From contig JBCBUL010000025.1 of assembly GCA_039818165.1 (NCBI GenBank), positions 1 through 46,626 on the forward strand: DNA of 46,626 nucleotides, read 5' to 3'. The position numbers were made by a program, and so were the translations under genes. Below, in pieces: positions 18,515 to 26,575 of the stretch (positions within the stretch are counted from its first letter, which is position 1; every line of letters starts with the position of its first letter). The notes beneath the pieces were generated by a model that ran no database searches, had not been told where the DNA came from, and saw only the letters and a program-made list of their open reading frames with translations. The stretch is from UBA5336 sp039818165. GTDB taxonomy: Bacteria; Pseudomonadota; Alphaproteobacteria; Caulobacterales; Hyphomonadaceae.

Positions 18515-20077
18515 GTGGCGAGCGATATGGAAATGATGACCGGCGCTGAAGCCCTGGTCGGCACACTGGCCGATGCGGGCGTGACCGCCTGTTTCGCCAA
18601 TCCCGGCACATCTGAAATGCACCTGGTGACCGCGCTGGACCGGGAACCGCGCATCCGCAGCGTGCTATGCCTGTTTGAAGGCGTCGCAACAGGTGCCGCA
18701 GACGGCTATGCCCGAGCCACTGGCAAGCCCGCCATGACGCTGTTGCACCTTGGCGCAGGTTACCTGAACGCTGGCGCGAACATCCATAATGCCCGGCGAG
18801 CCCACACGCCCATGATCAATGTGATCGGCGACCACGCCACCTACCACACCCGTTATGACGCACCGCTGACCAGCGACATCACCGGCATGGCCGGGCCAAA
18901 CTCGGTCTGGATCAAATCCATCGATTCGCCCGCCCGTGCAGGCGCCCTGGCCATGGAAGCCTTTTCCGCGGCCCATGCGCCTTTGGCCGGCCCGGTGTCC
19001 CTGGTGCTTCCGGCCGACAGCGCCTGGCTCGAAGGCGGCGCAAAGGCTGAACCCGTCGCGGCACGCCCTCTCCCGGCACCGGACGCTGAGACCGTCTCAA
19101 CCGTGGCCGAAAAAATTCGCGCGGCCAGCAAGCCAGTGCTGGTGATGAATGGCGCTTCGGCGCTCTCCGAAGCGGGGCTGGCTGCGGCCTCGCGCCTGAA
19201 AGCTGCGGGCATCCGCGTGATGACCGACACCTTCTACCCCATCATGGCGCGGGGCGCCGGTCGGTTCATTCCAGACAGGATGCAGTATTTTGCCGAAATG
19301 GCCATGAAAGACCTTGGCGGCACAGACCTCATGGTTCTGGCGGGCACACAGACGCCCGCGGCCTTCTTCGCCTATCCAGGCAAGCCGAGCCTTCTCGTGC
19401 CAGAAGGGTGTGACGTCGCCTCCCTGTGCGATGCGCGCGGCGATGGCGGCGCAGCGATGGCCCTTCTGGCCGATGCGTTGGGCGCGAGCGAGACGTCGCC
19501 GGTTGCCGAACTGGCGCTGCCGGACGCGCCGACCGGCGATCTTGACGCCGCAAAGATCGGCGCAGCGATTGCACGCCACCTGCCCGAAGGCGCGCTGGTG
19601 TCCGATGATGGCGTCTCGAACTCCCTGCCTGTCTACATGGCGACCGCCACGGCGCAGCCCCACCGCTGGATGATGTTGACCGGCGGGGCCATTGGCCAGG
19701 GCATGCCGCTTGCCATTGGCGCCGCGCTGGAGGGCTCGCCGACGCTCTGCCTCTCGGGCGATGGAGCGGGCATGTACACAAACCAGGCGCTGTGGACCAT
19801 GGCGCGGGAAAACCTGCCAGTCGTCACCGTGGTCTTCGTTAATCACACCTACCGGATCCTGCAGATCGAGCTGCACCGCACTGGTGCGGGCAATCCGGGC
19901 CCTGCCGCGCGCGGGATGCTCAACCTCGACGGGCCGGAGATCGACTGGTCAAGCCTCGCCCGCGCCCAGGGCGTAACGGGCCACGATGCGCGAACGGGCG
20001 AAGAATTGGAGGCCGCTCTGGCAACCGCGTTTGCAGCGGGCGGCCCGCACCTGATCGCCGCGCATTTGCCAGGATAG
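18515..20077 (+). CDS. TPP-dependent enzyme, acetolactate synthase large-subunit-like
   Basis: A 520-residue thiamine-diphosphate enzyme. The three-domain order is clear: an N-terminal pyrimidine-binding part with FANPGTSEMHL and the conserved Glu in FEGVATGAADGYARATG; a central domain; and a C-terminal diphosphate-binding motif LSGDGAGMYTNQALW ending at the Asn of VFVNHTY. It is short for a true acetolactate synthase and has no regulatory subunit nearby, so it may be a decarboxylase or lyase on an aromatic or 2-oxo acid. The start is GTG at 18515 after GGAGG. Operon with the CoA ligase suggests a joint catabolic route. Confidence 0.85.
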   Translation: MASDMEMMTGAEALVGTLADAGVTACFANPGTSEMHLVTALDREPRIRSVLCLFEGVATGAADGYARATGKPAMTLLHLGAGYLNAGANIHNARRAHTPMINVIGDHATYHTRYDAPLTSDITGMAGPNSVWIKSIDSPARAGALAMEAFSAAHAPLAGPVSLVLPADSAWLEGGAKAEPVAARPLPAPDAETVSTVAEKIRAASKPVLVMNGASALSEAGLAAASRLKAAGIRVMTDTFYPIMARGAGRFIPDRMQYFAEMAMKDLGGTDLMVLAGTQTPAAFFAYPGKPSLLVPEGCDVASLCDARGDGGAAMALLADALGASETSPVAELALPDAPTGDLDAAKIGAAIARHLPEGALVSDDGVSNSLPVYMATATAQPHRWMMLTGGAIGQGMPLAIGAALEGSPTLCLSGDGAGMYTNQALWTMARENLPVVTVVFVNHTYRILQIELHRTGAGNPGPAARGMLNLDGPEIDWSSLARAQGVTGHDARTGEELEAALATAFAAGGPHLIAAHLPG

Positions 20078-20146
20078 AGTCTTTCGGGTGCACGGCAGCG
20101 ATCCTCAGCCTAAGGTAACGGGGAACTGAGACTGCGGAGAAATGCG

Positions 20147-20623
20147 ATGTCATCCGAAAAACATCTGGCACAGGTGAATATTGGCCGCGTTCTCGGCGGG
20201 CCTGACGATCCGCGGATGAAGGACTTCTTCGACAATCTGCGCCGGATCAACGAACTCGCCGAGCGCATGCCCGGATTTGTCTGGCGCCTGCAGGATGAGA
20301 CCGGCGATGGTGCGATGGCGCTCCATTGGCCCGGCGATCCGACGATGAACGTCAACATGTCAGTGTGGGAAGACGATGCTTCGCTGGCGAAGTTTGTGTT
20401 CCAGACGGTCCACCAGAACTTCTACGCGCGTAAGCACGATTTCTTTGAAATGCCAGATGAACCGACAGTGGCCCTGTGGTGGGTCGATATTGGGCACATC
20501 CCCACCATAGACGAGGCGAAAGACCGGCTGGACCACCTCATCGCAAACGGCCCATCGGACTTTTCCTTCACCTGGGCCGACCTACCGGCCGCTAAAGTCT
20601 GGCGCGAGCGCAGGTGCGCCTGA
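20147..20623 (+). CDS. DUF3291 domain protein
   Basis: A 158-residue cytosolic protein matching DUF3291: it starts LAQVNIGRV, has PGFVWRLQDETGDG, then MSVWEDDASLAKFVF and HDFFEMPDEPTVALWWVDIGHIPT. The fold is expected to be a dimeric alpha-beta barrel like antibiotic-biosynthesis monooxygenases, but function is unknown. A GGAGAAATGCG sequence precedes the ATG. It lies 69 bases after the TPP enzyme and may belong to the same transcript. Confidence 0.85.
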   Translation: MSSEKHLAQVNIGRVLGGPDDPRMKDFFDNLRRINELAERMPGFVWRLQDETGDGAMALHWPGDPTMNVNMSVWEDDASLAKFVFQTVHQNFYARKHDFFEMPDEPTVALWWVDIGHIPTIDEAKDRLDHLIANGPSDFSFTWADLPAAKVWRERRCA

Positions 20624-20659
20624 CAAGCATGTCAATTGGGACTGCAGACCCAACCCCGC

Positions 20660-21595
20660 TTAATCGCAGTGCGAGAACTCAATTTCATCTGAAAGCATAT
20701 CGGCCCAAACCGGGTTGAGGGCCTGAAACCGGCAGAACCTCACATTTGCCACCTCGCGATTGCCGGTTTCTTCAGCAAGCCAGGCGGCATTCAGCCAGAT
20801 CCGGTCCCAATCCGGCGGGCGCACCAGCGCTTCGACCGTATATTCTTCAGCGCGATCTAAAGCGCCATCGCGAGCCGCGCGGCGCGCCCGGAAAAGAAGC
20901 TGCCTCGCAACGCCCGCATCAAACACTGACCTCAAGTCGGTGATCGCGGAACCGGGCGCAAAGTCGACTCTATAGTCCACGTCCACGGGCCATCCTTCGG
21001 GAGTGGACACCAACAAAGCCGCTGACGTGACCCCAATTGTTTGTCCGCCCTCGGCGTATCCGGCCTCAAGCGCAGTCATCAGTCGGTCCTCTAGAGGCCC
21101 TTCGGCGCTGTGAAAGCAATTCCACATAGCGTCCAGAACCGCGTCTGAGGCCAATCCATTGCCTTGCACAGATACGTAGCCGCCGGCTTTGTGACCTGCA
21201 TAGGCTGATGCTTGATGGCCGGTAAAAGCCGCCGCTGTACCGCCAATACTAACGATACCGATCTGCCGGAACGAAGGGTCATTTCCATCGGGAAACTCAC
21301 CATCGATCTCAAGTGCCTTTTCCAATGCGATCTGGGCGGTTTCGCCATTTCCGAGCGCAGCGAAAATGGTTTCTCTATGGAGCGGATTCGTTTCGAACTG
21401 GGAGACCCCGGCCCCAACACCAGCTTTGGCGAAAGGAACCCCATTCCCGACCGCAAGATTGTGAGTCGCCACAGCTACGCCGCACCGCCCAGTGTCCTTA
21501 TCACACGCAACAATGGAGAATGTCGCAGAGGCGTGCCCAACCCACGACAGGCTGAAGAAGACGGTCAGCAGGAAGAGACGGAAGATGCGGCTCAT
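20660..21595 (-). CDS. Secreted DUF1028 protein (Ntn-hydrolase-like)
   Basis: A 311-residue exported protein. A signal peptide ends at VGHASA, followed by TFSIVACDKDTGRCGVAVAT, the start of DUF1028. Later family marks are AGVGAGVSQFETNP, GIVSIGG, AAFTG, VQGNGLAS and a LMTALEAGYAEGGQ-like helix. The last 80 residues look like a TPR-type helical tail (ARQLLFRARRAARDGALDRA). Cleavage after Ala would expose Thr at the new N-terminus, where Ntn hydrolases carry their nucleophile. The substrate is unknown. Confidence 0.85.
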   Translation of the reverse strand: MSRIFRLFLLTVFFSLSWVGHASATFSIVACDKDTGRCGVAVATHNLAVGNGVPFAKAGVGAGVSQFETNPLHRETIFAALGNGETAQIALEKALEIDGEFPDGNDPSFRQIGIVSIGGTAAAFTGHQASAYAGHKAGGYVSVQGNGLASDAVLDAMWNCFHSAEGPLEDRLMTALEAGYAEGGQTIGVTSAALLVSTPEGWPVDVDYRVDFAPGSAITDLRSVFDAGVARQLLFRARRAARDGALDRAEEYTVEALVRPPDWDRIWLNAAWLAEETGNREVANVRFCRFQALNPVWADMLSDEIEFSHCD

Positions 21596-21741
21596 ACCTT
21601 AAAGCTAGCTCGCTCAAAAGACGCTGTCTAGAGACCAAGCTCGTAGCTCCTTAAGACGGTGTGGACTCCAATCGGCTGTCCACCAGTGCCGAAGCGGACG
21701 AGCGGATACAAGTGATGGCCGTCTTGCAAAAGTCTCGTCCG

Positions 21742-23793
21742 CTACCGTCGTGCCTGCACGACAGCGCAAGGCGGGGCTGACAGGCGCAGGGCGACGAAGT
21801 GGACCGGGTCGCCATTGGAATAGTTGACGCCGTAATGGTGGCGGGACTCCGTTACGCAAAGGCCCTGGAGTTCTGCGCTGCTGCGAAGCAGTTCCAGCGC
21901 CGGCGCGCCGTCCTCATCTTCCAGATTGACGAGAAACGCTGCCGGGAGCGCGTCCCGAGCGGGCAGCGCGACAACGGTTTCCGGTGGATGCAAATTCTGC
22001 GTGCCCGTCGTCATCACATAGCTCGGCTCGGAATAGCCGACGGCCTGGATCATTTCTGGCGCCTCGCAGCCCTCGCCTCGACCCGGCAGGCCACATACGT
22101 CTACCAGCGCGTTTTGCGCCACGACCGTGGGCTGGACCCAGGTCTGGCTGGGCAGGAAGACCGCGCGCGCATGCCAGCCCAGAAGCGTTGCGGCGACAAT
22201 TCCAGTCGTGAGTGCAGCGCCTTGTCGGCGGAGTACAGCAAGGGCGAGTGCCGCCACCAAGACGGCTACGCCCGCCCACCAAAGATGCAGCGGATAGTCC
22301 AGCATGGGTCGCCACTGGTCCATCACGGTCTTGAAGTCTATTGAGCGGAAGTCGGCCGCAGATTCCGCCATGACCAACTCGTCCACGCCAGGATAGCTGA
22401 TGGCGGCGAACAGCGCCCCGCCCAAGGCAAACAGGGCAAGCGAGGCCCAGCGCGAGACAGGCATCCGCAGCCCTTCCATCAGCCGGGTGATCGCGAGCCC
22501 GCAGATGAGCCCCAGCGCCGGATAGGCCGGGAGCACATAGTGGCTGAGGCGCGTGGGCATCAGTTCGAAAAAAATCCAGGTGAGACCAAACCAGGCTACC
22601 AGGAAACGCAGGGCGCGGGTCGTTTCGTTCGGCAGAGACGGCACGCCGGGCCAGCGGCCCTGCCAGGCCTTGCTGAAGCCCAGAAGGCCAAGCACCACCA
22701 CAAGCGCGAATGGATAACCAACAAGGACCTTTGTGCCGATCAGCGAATCCGAAGCCACGGCGATCCCTGTCCAGATCACTGCAAGGACTGCCGCGATCAG
22801 TAAGGCAGCGATGCCCTTCTGGCGCCCCGCATCGCTCTCCCCGCGCAGGGATTTCCACGCGAAAACCGCGCCGGGTACAAGCGCGAGCGTGGCCGGGAAA
22901 AACCACACAGGAATGTGCGAGAGCTGGTAAAACGGCCAGCCCGCATGGCCTTCACTGGCGCCGGTGAACTTGTCGGCCAGATCCTTGCCCACGGCGCCTT
23001 CGACGAACTGGCCATCGGTGGCGAGTTGGATCCAGATAAACCAGGGTATCCACAGCGCAAAGAACAGGAGCGGGCCGGGCCACCAGGCGAGCGGGCGCCA
23101 CCACTGGCCAAACTGGTTTTGCCCAGCCTTGTCCCAGGCCCAGACGCCCGCGGCGGCGAGGCCGGCGACCATGATCGACACCGGCCCCTTGATAAGAAAG
23201 CCGAGCCCCATGGCGAGCCAGAAGAGGAGCGCCATGGGCCGGGCGCTGGGCGCGGCGATCGCGTTGGCGCGCTGGCCCAGATCAGCGAGTGGATCATGGC
23301 GCATATAGATGCGAGCAAGGGCGCCGAGCCCCAGCGTGGTGAAGAAGACCAATACGCCGTCAGTCTTCGAAATATGGGCCTCACTGGTAAGCAATACGGT
23401 GGAGCCAAACAGCGCTGCGCCGACGAAAGCCGCGCGCCGCCCCACAAGCGCCATTCCCGCCCAGAAACAGGCCAGCGTGGCCAGCCCTGCGCCAATCCAG
23501 CTGGGCACCCGGTAGCTCCAGATCTCTTTGGCTTCGGCATCGGAAAATGCGGCCGTGGACGCGGCCTGCAGCCAGTGGATCCCGGCGGGCTTCTTGTTGC
23601 GGAGCTCCTCCTGGTAGCGGATGCGGATATAGTCGTCGGTCTCCAGCATTTGCTTGGAAGCCTGGGCGAAACGGCTCTCATCCCGGTCCAAGGCGGGGAT
23701 ATAGAAGACGCCCGGCGCAGCGGCGCCCATGGTGATCACCAGCAGGATGAGCCAGGCTTTCCAGCCGGAGGAGAGACGGTCGAGCATGTCCAT
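21742..23793 (-). CDS. ArnT-like glycosyltransferase, family 39 (PMT superfamily)
   Basis: A 683-residue integral membrane protein with about 12 membrane segments. The first periplasmic loop holds the acidic pair in PALDRDESRFAQASKQM, and NKKPAGIHWLQA follows; both are hallmarks of ArnT/GT39 enzymes, which move sugars from polyprenyl-phosphate donors onto lipid A or proteins. A C-terminal periplasmic domain of roughly 150 residues follows the last helix and contains several Cys. The acceptor is unknown; the LPS genes to the right make a lipid A or LPS role plausible. Confidence 0.85.
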   Translation of the reverse strand: MDMLDRLSSGWKAWLILLVITMGAAAPGVFYIPALDRDESRFAQASKQMLETDDYIRIRYQEELRNKKPAGIHWLQAASTAAFSDAEAKEIWSYRVPSWIGAGLATLACFWAGMALVGRRAAFVGAALFGSTVLLTSEAHISKTDGVLVFFTTLGLGALARIYMRHDPLADLGQRANAIAAPSARPMALLFWLAMGLGFLIKGPVSIMVAGLAAAGVWAWDKAGQNQFGQWWRPLAWWPGPLLFFALWIPWFIWIQLATDGQFVEGAVGKDLADKFTGASEGHAGWPFYQLSHIPVWFFPATLALVPGAVFAWKSLRGESDAGRQKGIAALLIAAVLAVIWTGIAVASDSLIGTKVLVGYPFALVVVLGLLGFSKAWQGRWPGVPSLPNETTRALRFLVAWFGLTWIFFELMPTRLSHYVLPAYPALGLICGLAITRLMEGLRMPVSRWASLALFALGGALFAAISYPGVDELVMAESAADFRSIDFKTVMDQWRPMLDYPLHLWWAGVAVLVAALALAVLRRQGAALTTGIVAATLLGWHARAVFLPSQTWVQPTVVAQNALVDVCGLPGRGEGCEAPEMIQAVGYSEPSYVMTTGTQNLHPPETVVALPARDALPAAFLVNLEDEDGAPALELLRSSAELQGLCVTESRHHYGVNYSNGDPVHFVALRLSAPPCAVVQARR

Positions 23794-23866
23794 GCCTGCC
23801 GTTTAGCGCGCCCCGCAGCGGCCCGCCAGCGGAAAGGCGCAGGGCCGGCTGCGATGTGATGGGGCT

Positions 23867-24079
23867 CTAGTGCAGCCTTCGAGCTGCGTCCGGCGCGGCG
23901 GCGTGCATGACGCGGTCGAGCTTTTTCTCCAACAGGCTGATCAGCACATCCTTGGCGTTCTGCAGGCTGACCGCCCTGGCGGTCTCGCCCGTCGCCTTGA
24001 TGACGATCTTGTGGGTAAACAGGTCCCCGTCTGTCGTGACAATCACGGCGTGGGGAGTCTCCAGTTCAATATGGGCCAT
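23867..24079 (-). CDS. Small protein of unknown function
   Basis: A 70-residue protein, mildly acidic at the N-terminus, with a beta-rich first half (HIELETPHAVIVTTDG, FTHKIVIKA) and a helical second half (AKDVLISLLEKKLDRVMHA). A GGAGG site lies 6 bases before the ATG, which supports it being real. No family is recognised. It lies downstream of two other unknown genes on the same strand. Confidence 0.55.
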   Translation of the reverse strand: MAHIELETPHAVIVTTDGDLFTHKIVIKATGETARAVSLQNAKDVLISLLEKKLDRVMHAAAPDAARRLH

Positions 24080-24111
24080 GGGGCACCTCCGTCCCCCCGG
24101 CCTGACTGTGA

Positions 24112-24149
24112 GGATTCCGATTCTCCGGCCCGATGGGGAGTCGGATTCC
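24112..24149. repeat. Imperfect inverted repeat
   Basis: Two 15-base arms (24112-24126 and 24135-24149) pair with one mismatch and two G-T wobbles around an 8-base loop. They sit between two minus-strand genes. There is no T-run, so it is a weak terminator candidate or an mRNA processing hairpin. Confidence 0.35.
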
Positions 24150-24211
24150 GCAGTTGAGCGGGCATTTGCTTGTGGGATTCGGTGGAGGGCTTTGAGTCTA
24201 TTGGGGTATCT

Positions 24212-24742
24212 TCACGCCAGCACCGGCGCCCGCGCGAGGCGGGGATGAGGGGCAACCAGCGATAAAGGAACCGCCCCTCCCCCGGCGCGCGGGAAAGGGG
24301 CCGGGCCAAGGGGCGGGCCGGTTCCCGGGGCGAAGACCTGTTGTATGTTTCGGTCGACACCTTCGCAGACTTCGAAGGCGGTCTGGGCTGCAAACAAGCT
24401 GATCCGGGCGATCCATTTGTGCTGGCGAAGGCCATGGCCGCAGCTGGGGGCCGCCGACGCGAACAGGGCGCCGACGCGCACCGAAGCCCGGTGCAGCACA
24501 CCCCACCCATCCTCGCGCGCGGCGCCCATCATGTGGCGGCGGAAGTCCGCGCCCACTTCGGTAAGGTCAATCGCCTCCACATGGATCCAGCCATACCAGG
24601 TCAGCTCCACCCGCAATCCGGCATAGGCATGGCCCTCCTCGATCATGCGGCCGGTCCAGCGCGCAAACGCACGCAGGCTCAGCCACAGGACGGGCCAGAA
24701 GACGGGATGAACCCGGGAAAAGGGATCGCGCAGGGCTTCCAT
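24212..24742 (-). CDS. Hypothetical protein with a low-complexity tail
   Basis: A 176-residue protein of no recognised family. The first half is aromatic-rich and plausible (HPVFWPVLWLSLRAFARW, GLRVELTWYGWIHVEAIDL). The last 35 residues (APGTGPPLGPAPFPRAGGG onward) are translated from a very GC-rich hairpin-bearing stretch that looks intergenic rather than coding, so the true C-terminus may once have been elsewhere. An in-frame TTG right after the upstream gene's stop (24802) would add 20 residues; the internal ATG at 24742 is preferred. Confidence 0.5.
   Translation of the reverse strand: MEALRDPFSRVHPVFWPVLWLSLRAFARWTGRMIEEGHAYAGLRVELTWYGWIHVEAIDLTEVGADFRRHMMGAAREDGWGVLHRASVRVGALFASAAPSCGHGLRQHKWIARISLFAAQTAFEVCEGVDRNIQQVFAPGTGPPLGPAPFPRAGGGAVPLSLVAPHPRLARAPVLA
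24273..24301. repeat. GC-rich hairpin inside the 3' end of a hypothetical gene
   Basis: GCCCCTCCC (from 24273) pairs with GGGAAAGGGGC (to 24301) with a small bulge around a GC-only loop. Elements of this look often occur between genes in GC-rich genomes. Here it lies inside an open frame and supplies its odd Pro/Gly-rich tail. Confidence 0.35.
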
Positions 24743-24802
24743 GACCGGGAGTATAGGCGAGGCCGCAAGGGGGGCGGATAAGGGGCGGGTTATCCCCGCC
24801 AA

Positions 24803-25789
24803 CTAGGAACGCCCTTTCCGCCTTTCCATCCACTCATAGATGGCCATGTAAATCATGATGACCGGCATCAGCAGAATGACGATCCCCAACTTCAGCGCCT
24901 TGCCAGCCTTCTCCAGAATGGGCGGCGTGGGACGTCCGGCGCCATAGAGCAGCGTGAACTCGCCATGGCTTTTGATGAGTTCGTCGGTTGAAACACCGCG
25001 GCCATCTGCGATCTGCTTCAGGGCTTTCCCCGTCGGAATCGGCAATCCGAAATCAAAGAGGTTCGGCGCCGGGCGCCCAAACGCATGCTTGAAGGCGAGC
25101 TCAGCGTTGCGGAATAGCAGGTTGATATGCGTACCGCTGGGCACTTCCTCCAGAACGAGGGTGATGGCGGTATCGGCATCCACCATGCCCGACAGGGTTT
25201 GGCCGTAGGGCTCCAGGGCGTATCCGGCGCCGGGTGTGTAGGTGCCCGCCATATACGTTTCGGTCTGGGTGGGCTCCGGGTCGTCTGCAAGGCCCTTGAT
25301 CGTGATGTCCTGAGAGCCAGCCGCATGGGCCTCACGCAGGCGCTGGTGGCTCTCCGGCGTGTCGGCGGGGGTAGTCACCGGCAGGGCCTTGAAGCGGAGA
25401 TACTCCAGCATGCCATCCTTGGCGACGGCAGCGATGTCGGTGTCCTCATCATCGCCATAGGCGCAAAGGACTCGCGTTTTCAGCGTCTTGCTGAGCAGGA
25501 TCGCCTGGCGCACCACGCCCCGGTCGGCCTGGTGCTTCTCGAACTGGTCTGCCGCCACGCCAGCGGCGACGAAGGCGTCAAAGGCCGAGAGATCGACGCG
25601 CTTATTGCCGGGGAAGAACTGGTGGTAATAGCCGCCGAACTCCGGCCGCTTCGGGTCGGGCCCGTCAAACGGCATGAGGTAGTAGAGTCCGGTGGTGGCC
25701 TCATGGAACAGGCGGAAGGATTTGAACGCGGCCTTGAGCGCGGCCTCGTCAGGCTTGTCCTGCAGGGCGATGAGGTTCTGGCGGATCAT
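24803..25789 (-). CDS. Hypothetical protein with C-terminal membrane anchor
   Basis: A 328-residue protein of no recognised family. The soluble body has YYLMPFDGPDPKRPEFGGYYHQFFPG near residues 36-60 and VLCAYGDDEDTDIAAVAKDGMLEY in the middle. Near the C-terminus a strongly hydrophobic helix (about 302-318, ending IMIYMAIYEW) precedes a basic tail (MERRKGRS), so it is likely tail-anchored with the bulk in the cytoplasm. The stop is followed directly by the in-frame extension of the next gene, so the two are probably one transcript. Confidence 0.55.
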   Translation of the reverse strand: MIRQNLIALQDKPDEAALKAAFKSFRLFHEATTGLYYLMPFDGPDPKRPEFGGYYHQFFPGNKRVDLSAFDAFVAAGVAADQFEKHQADRGVVRQAILLSKTLKTRVLCAYGDDEDTDIAAVAKDGMLEYLRFKALPVTTPADTPESHQRLREAHAAGSQDITIKGLADDPEPTQTETYMAGTYTPGAGYALEPYGQTLSGMVDADTAITLVLEEVPSGTHINLLFRNAELAFKHAFGRPAPNLFDFGLPIPTGKALKQIADGRGVSTDELIKSHGEFTLLYGAGRPTPPILEKAGKALKLGIVILLMPVIMIYMAIYEWMERRKGRS

Positions 25790-25874
25790 GGGATGTGGTT
25801 AGGCTGGTTCTGGAGCGGCGTCGATGGGTGCTGCGCCCGGTGGTAGATGCGCTTTCACCCAATTGGGCATCTAC

Positions 25875-25909
25875 CCCGTCATCCTGCGGTCAAGTCGCGG
25901 GATGACGGG
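25875..25909. repeat. REP-like intergenic palindrome
   Basis: CCCGTCATCCTGCG pairs with CGCGGGATGACGGG across a 7-base loop, with one wobble. The GTCATCC...GGATGAC core with a CAAG-type centre is the form of a short palindrome commonly scattered between genes in Alphaproteobacteria. Only one copy was noticed here. It lies at the left edge of the low-GC insert. Confidence 0.6.
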
Positions 25910-25978
25910 TCTTGGGGCGTAGGGCGGGTCTGGGTCCGCCAGCACTGCATGAACGGTAAGCCAGACGGCTACTCGCTT

Positions 25979-26575
25979 CTAGGGATTTGTACTTTTCAAA
26001 ACAACTAAATCGTCAAGTTCGCTGTTCCAGAATTCCAAATCGTCCACTGCTGAATCTGAGAAAACACGAATATTGGGCGCAAATGGTTGACCATGTGTAA
26101 GTGAATATAATTGTGTATAGAAGTTATGGCAGAATAATAGATGCCGTTTTATCAGAGTCACATTTTTTCCAAAAGCAACACCCATATCATCCTGATATTC
26201 ACAGCCAATATTTACTCCATTTATGTGCATTAAGACATCACGCCCAAAGCAAAAACCTCAAGATAGGCGGTTATCGCGATCATCCATATCCTTATGCTTT
26301 GTGGTGGATGTATGCACGTAAGAGTGGCGTAACTTTACTACCAAGTGCGCAACATCGCTGGCTTCGCTAACTCCTAAGTCATGATTAGCTTTGCAGCGAA
26401 TTCCATAATTTTCCTCGAATATAGAAATGCACTCTCTGAGATTGATCGCCAACTCACCAACACCAGAAATCAACAATGGGTGCCCTGAACTTAAACAGTT
26501 ACTAGAAACCACTTCAACGTTTCTCTGAAGTAGCGACTGAACTTCCGCTGCATGATTTCTTTCAAGCTGCACCAT
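25979..26575 (-). pseudogene. Low-GC, HEPN-like reading frame broken by an in-frame stop
   Basis: One frame of about 198 codons runs from an ATG at 26575, which overlaps the argG stop (TGATG), to a TAG at 25979, but a TGA interrupts it at 26260-26258 (codon 106). Both halves read sensibly: before the stop, VVKLRHSYVHTSTTKHK; after it, GFCFGRDVLMHINGVNIG and LIKRHLLFCHNFYTQLYSL. RHSYVH fits the R-X4-H motif of HEPN domains, but this is a short motif and weak evidence. GC content (around 43 percent by eye) is far below the neighbours, a sign of acquisition. Alternatively two short ORFs (26575-26258 and 26230-25979) are expressed, or the stop is a sequence error. Confidence 0.45.

Noticed and set aside
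22915..23859. Plus-strand frame of 314 codons opposite the ArnT-like gene
   Set aside because: The minus-strand protein has a clear GT39 signature and membrane pattern; the plus frame has no domain and no start signal.
26258..26260. In-frame TGA read as selenocysteine
   Set aside because: No selenocysteine insertion-like hairpin or Cys-homologue context was seen, and the region otherwise looks like decayed foreign DNA.
26101..26370. Plus-strand 89-codon frame in the low-GC insert
   Set aside because: It has no ribosome site and its translation is less protein-like than the minus-strand frame.
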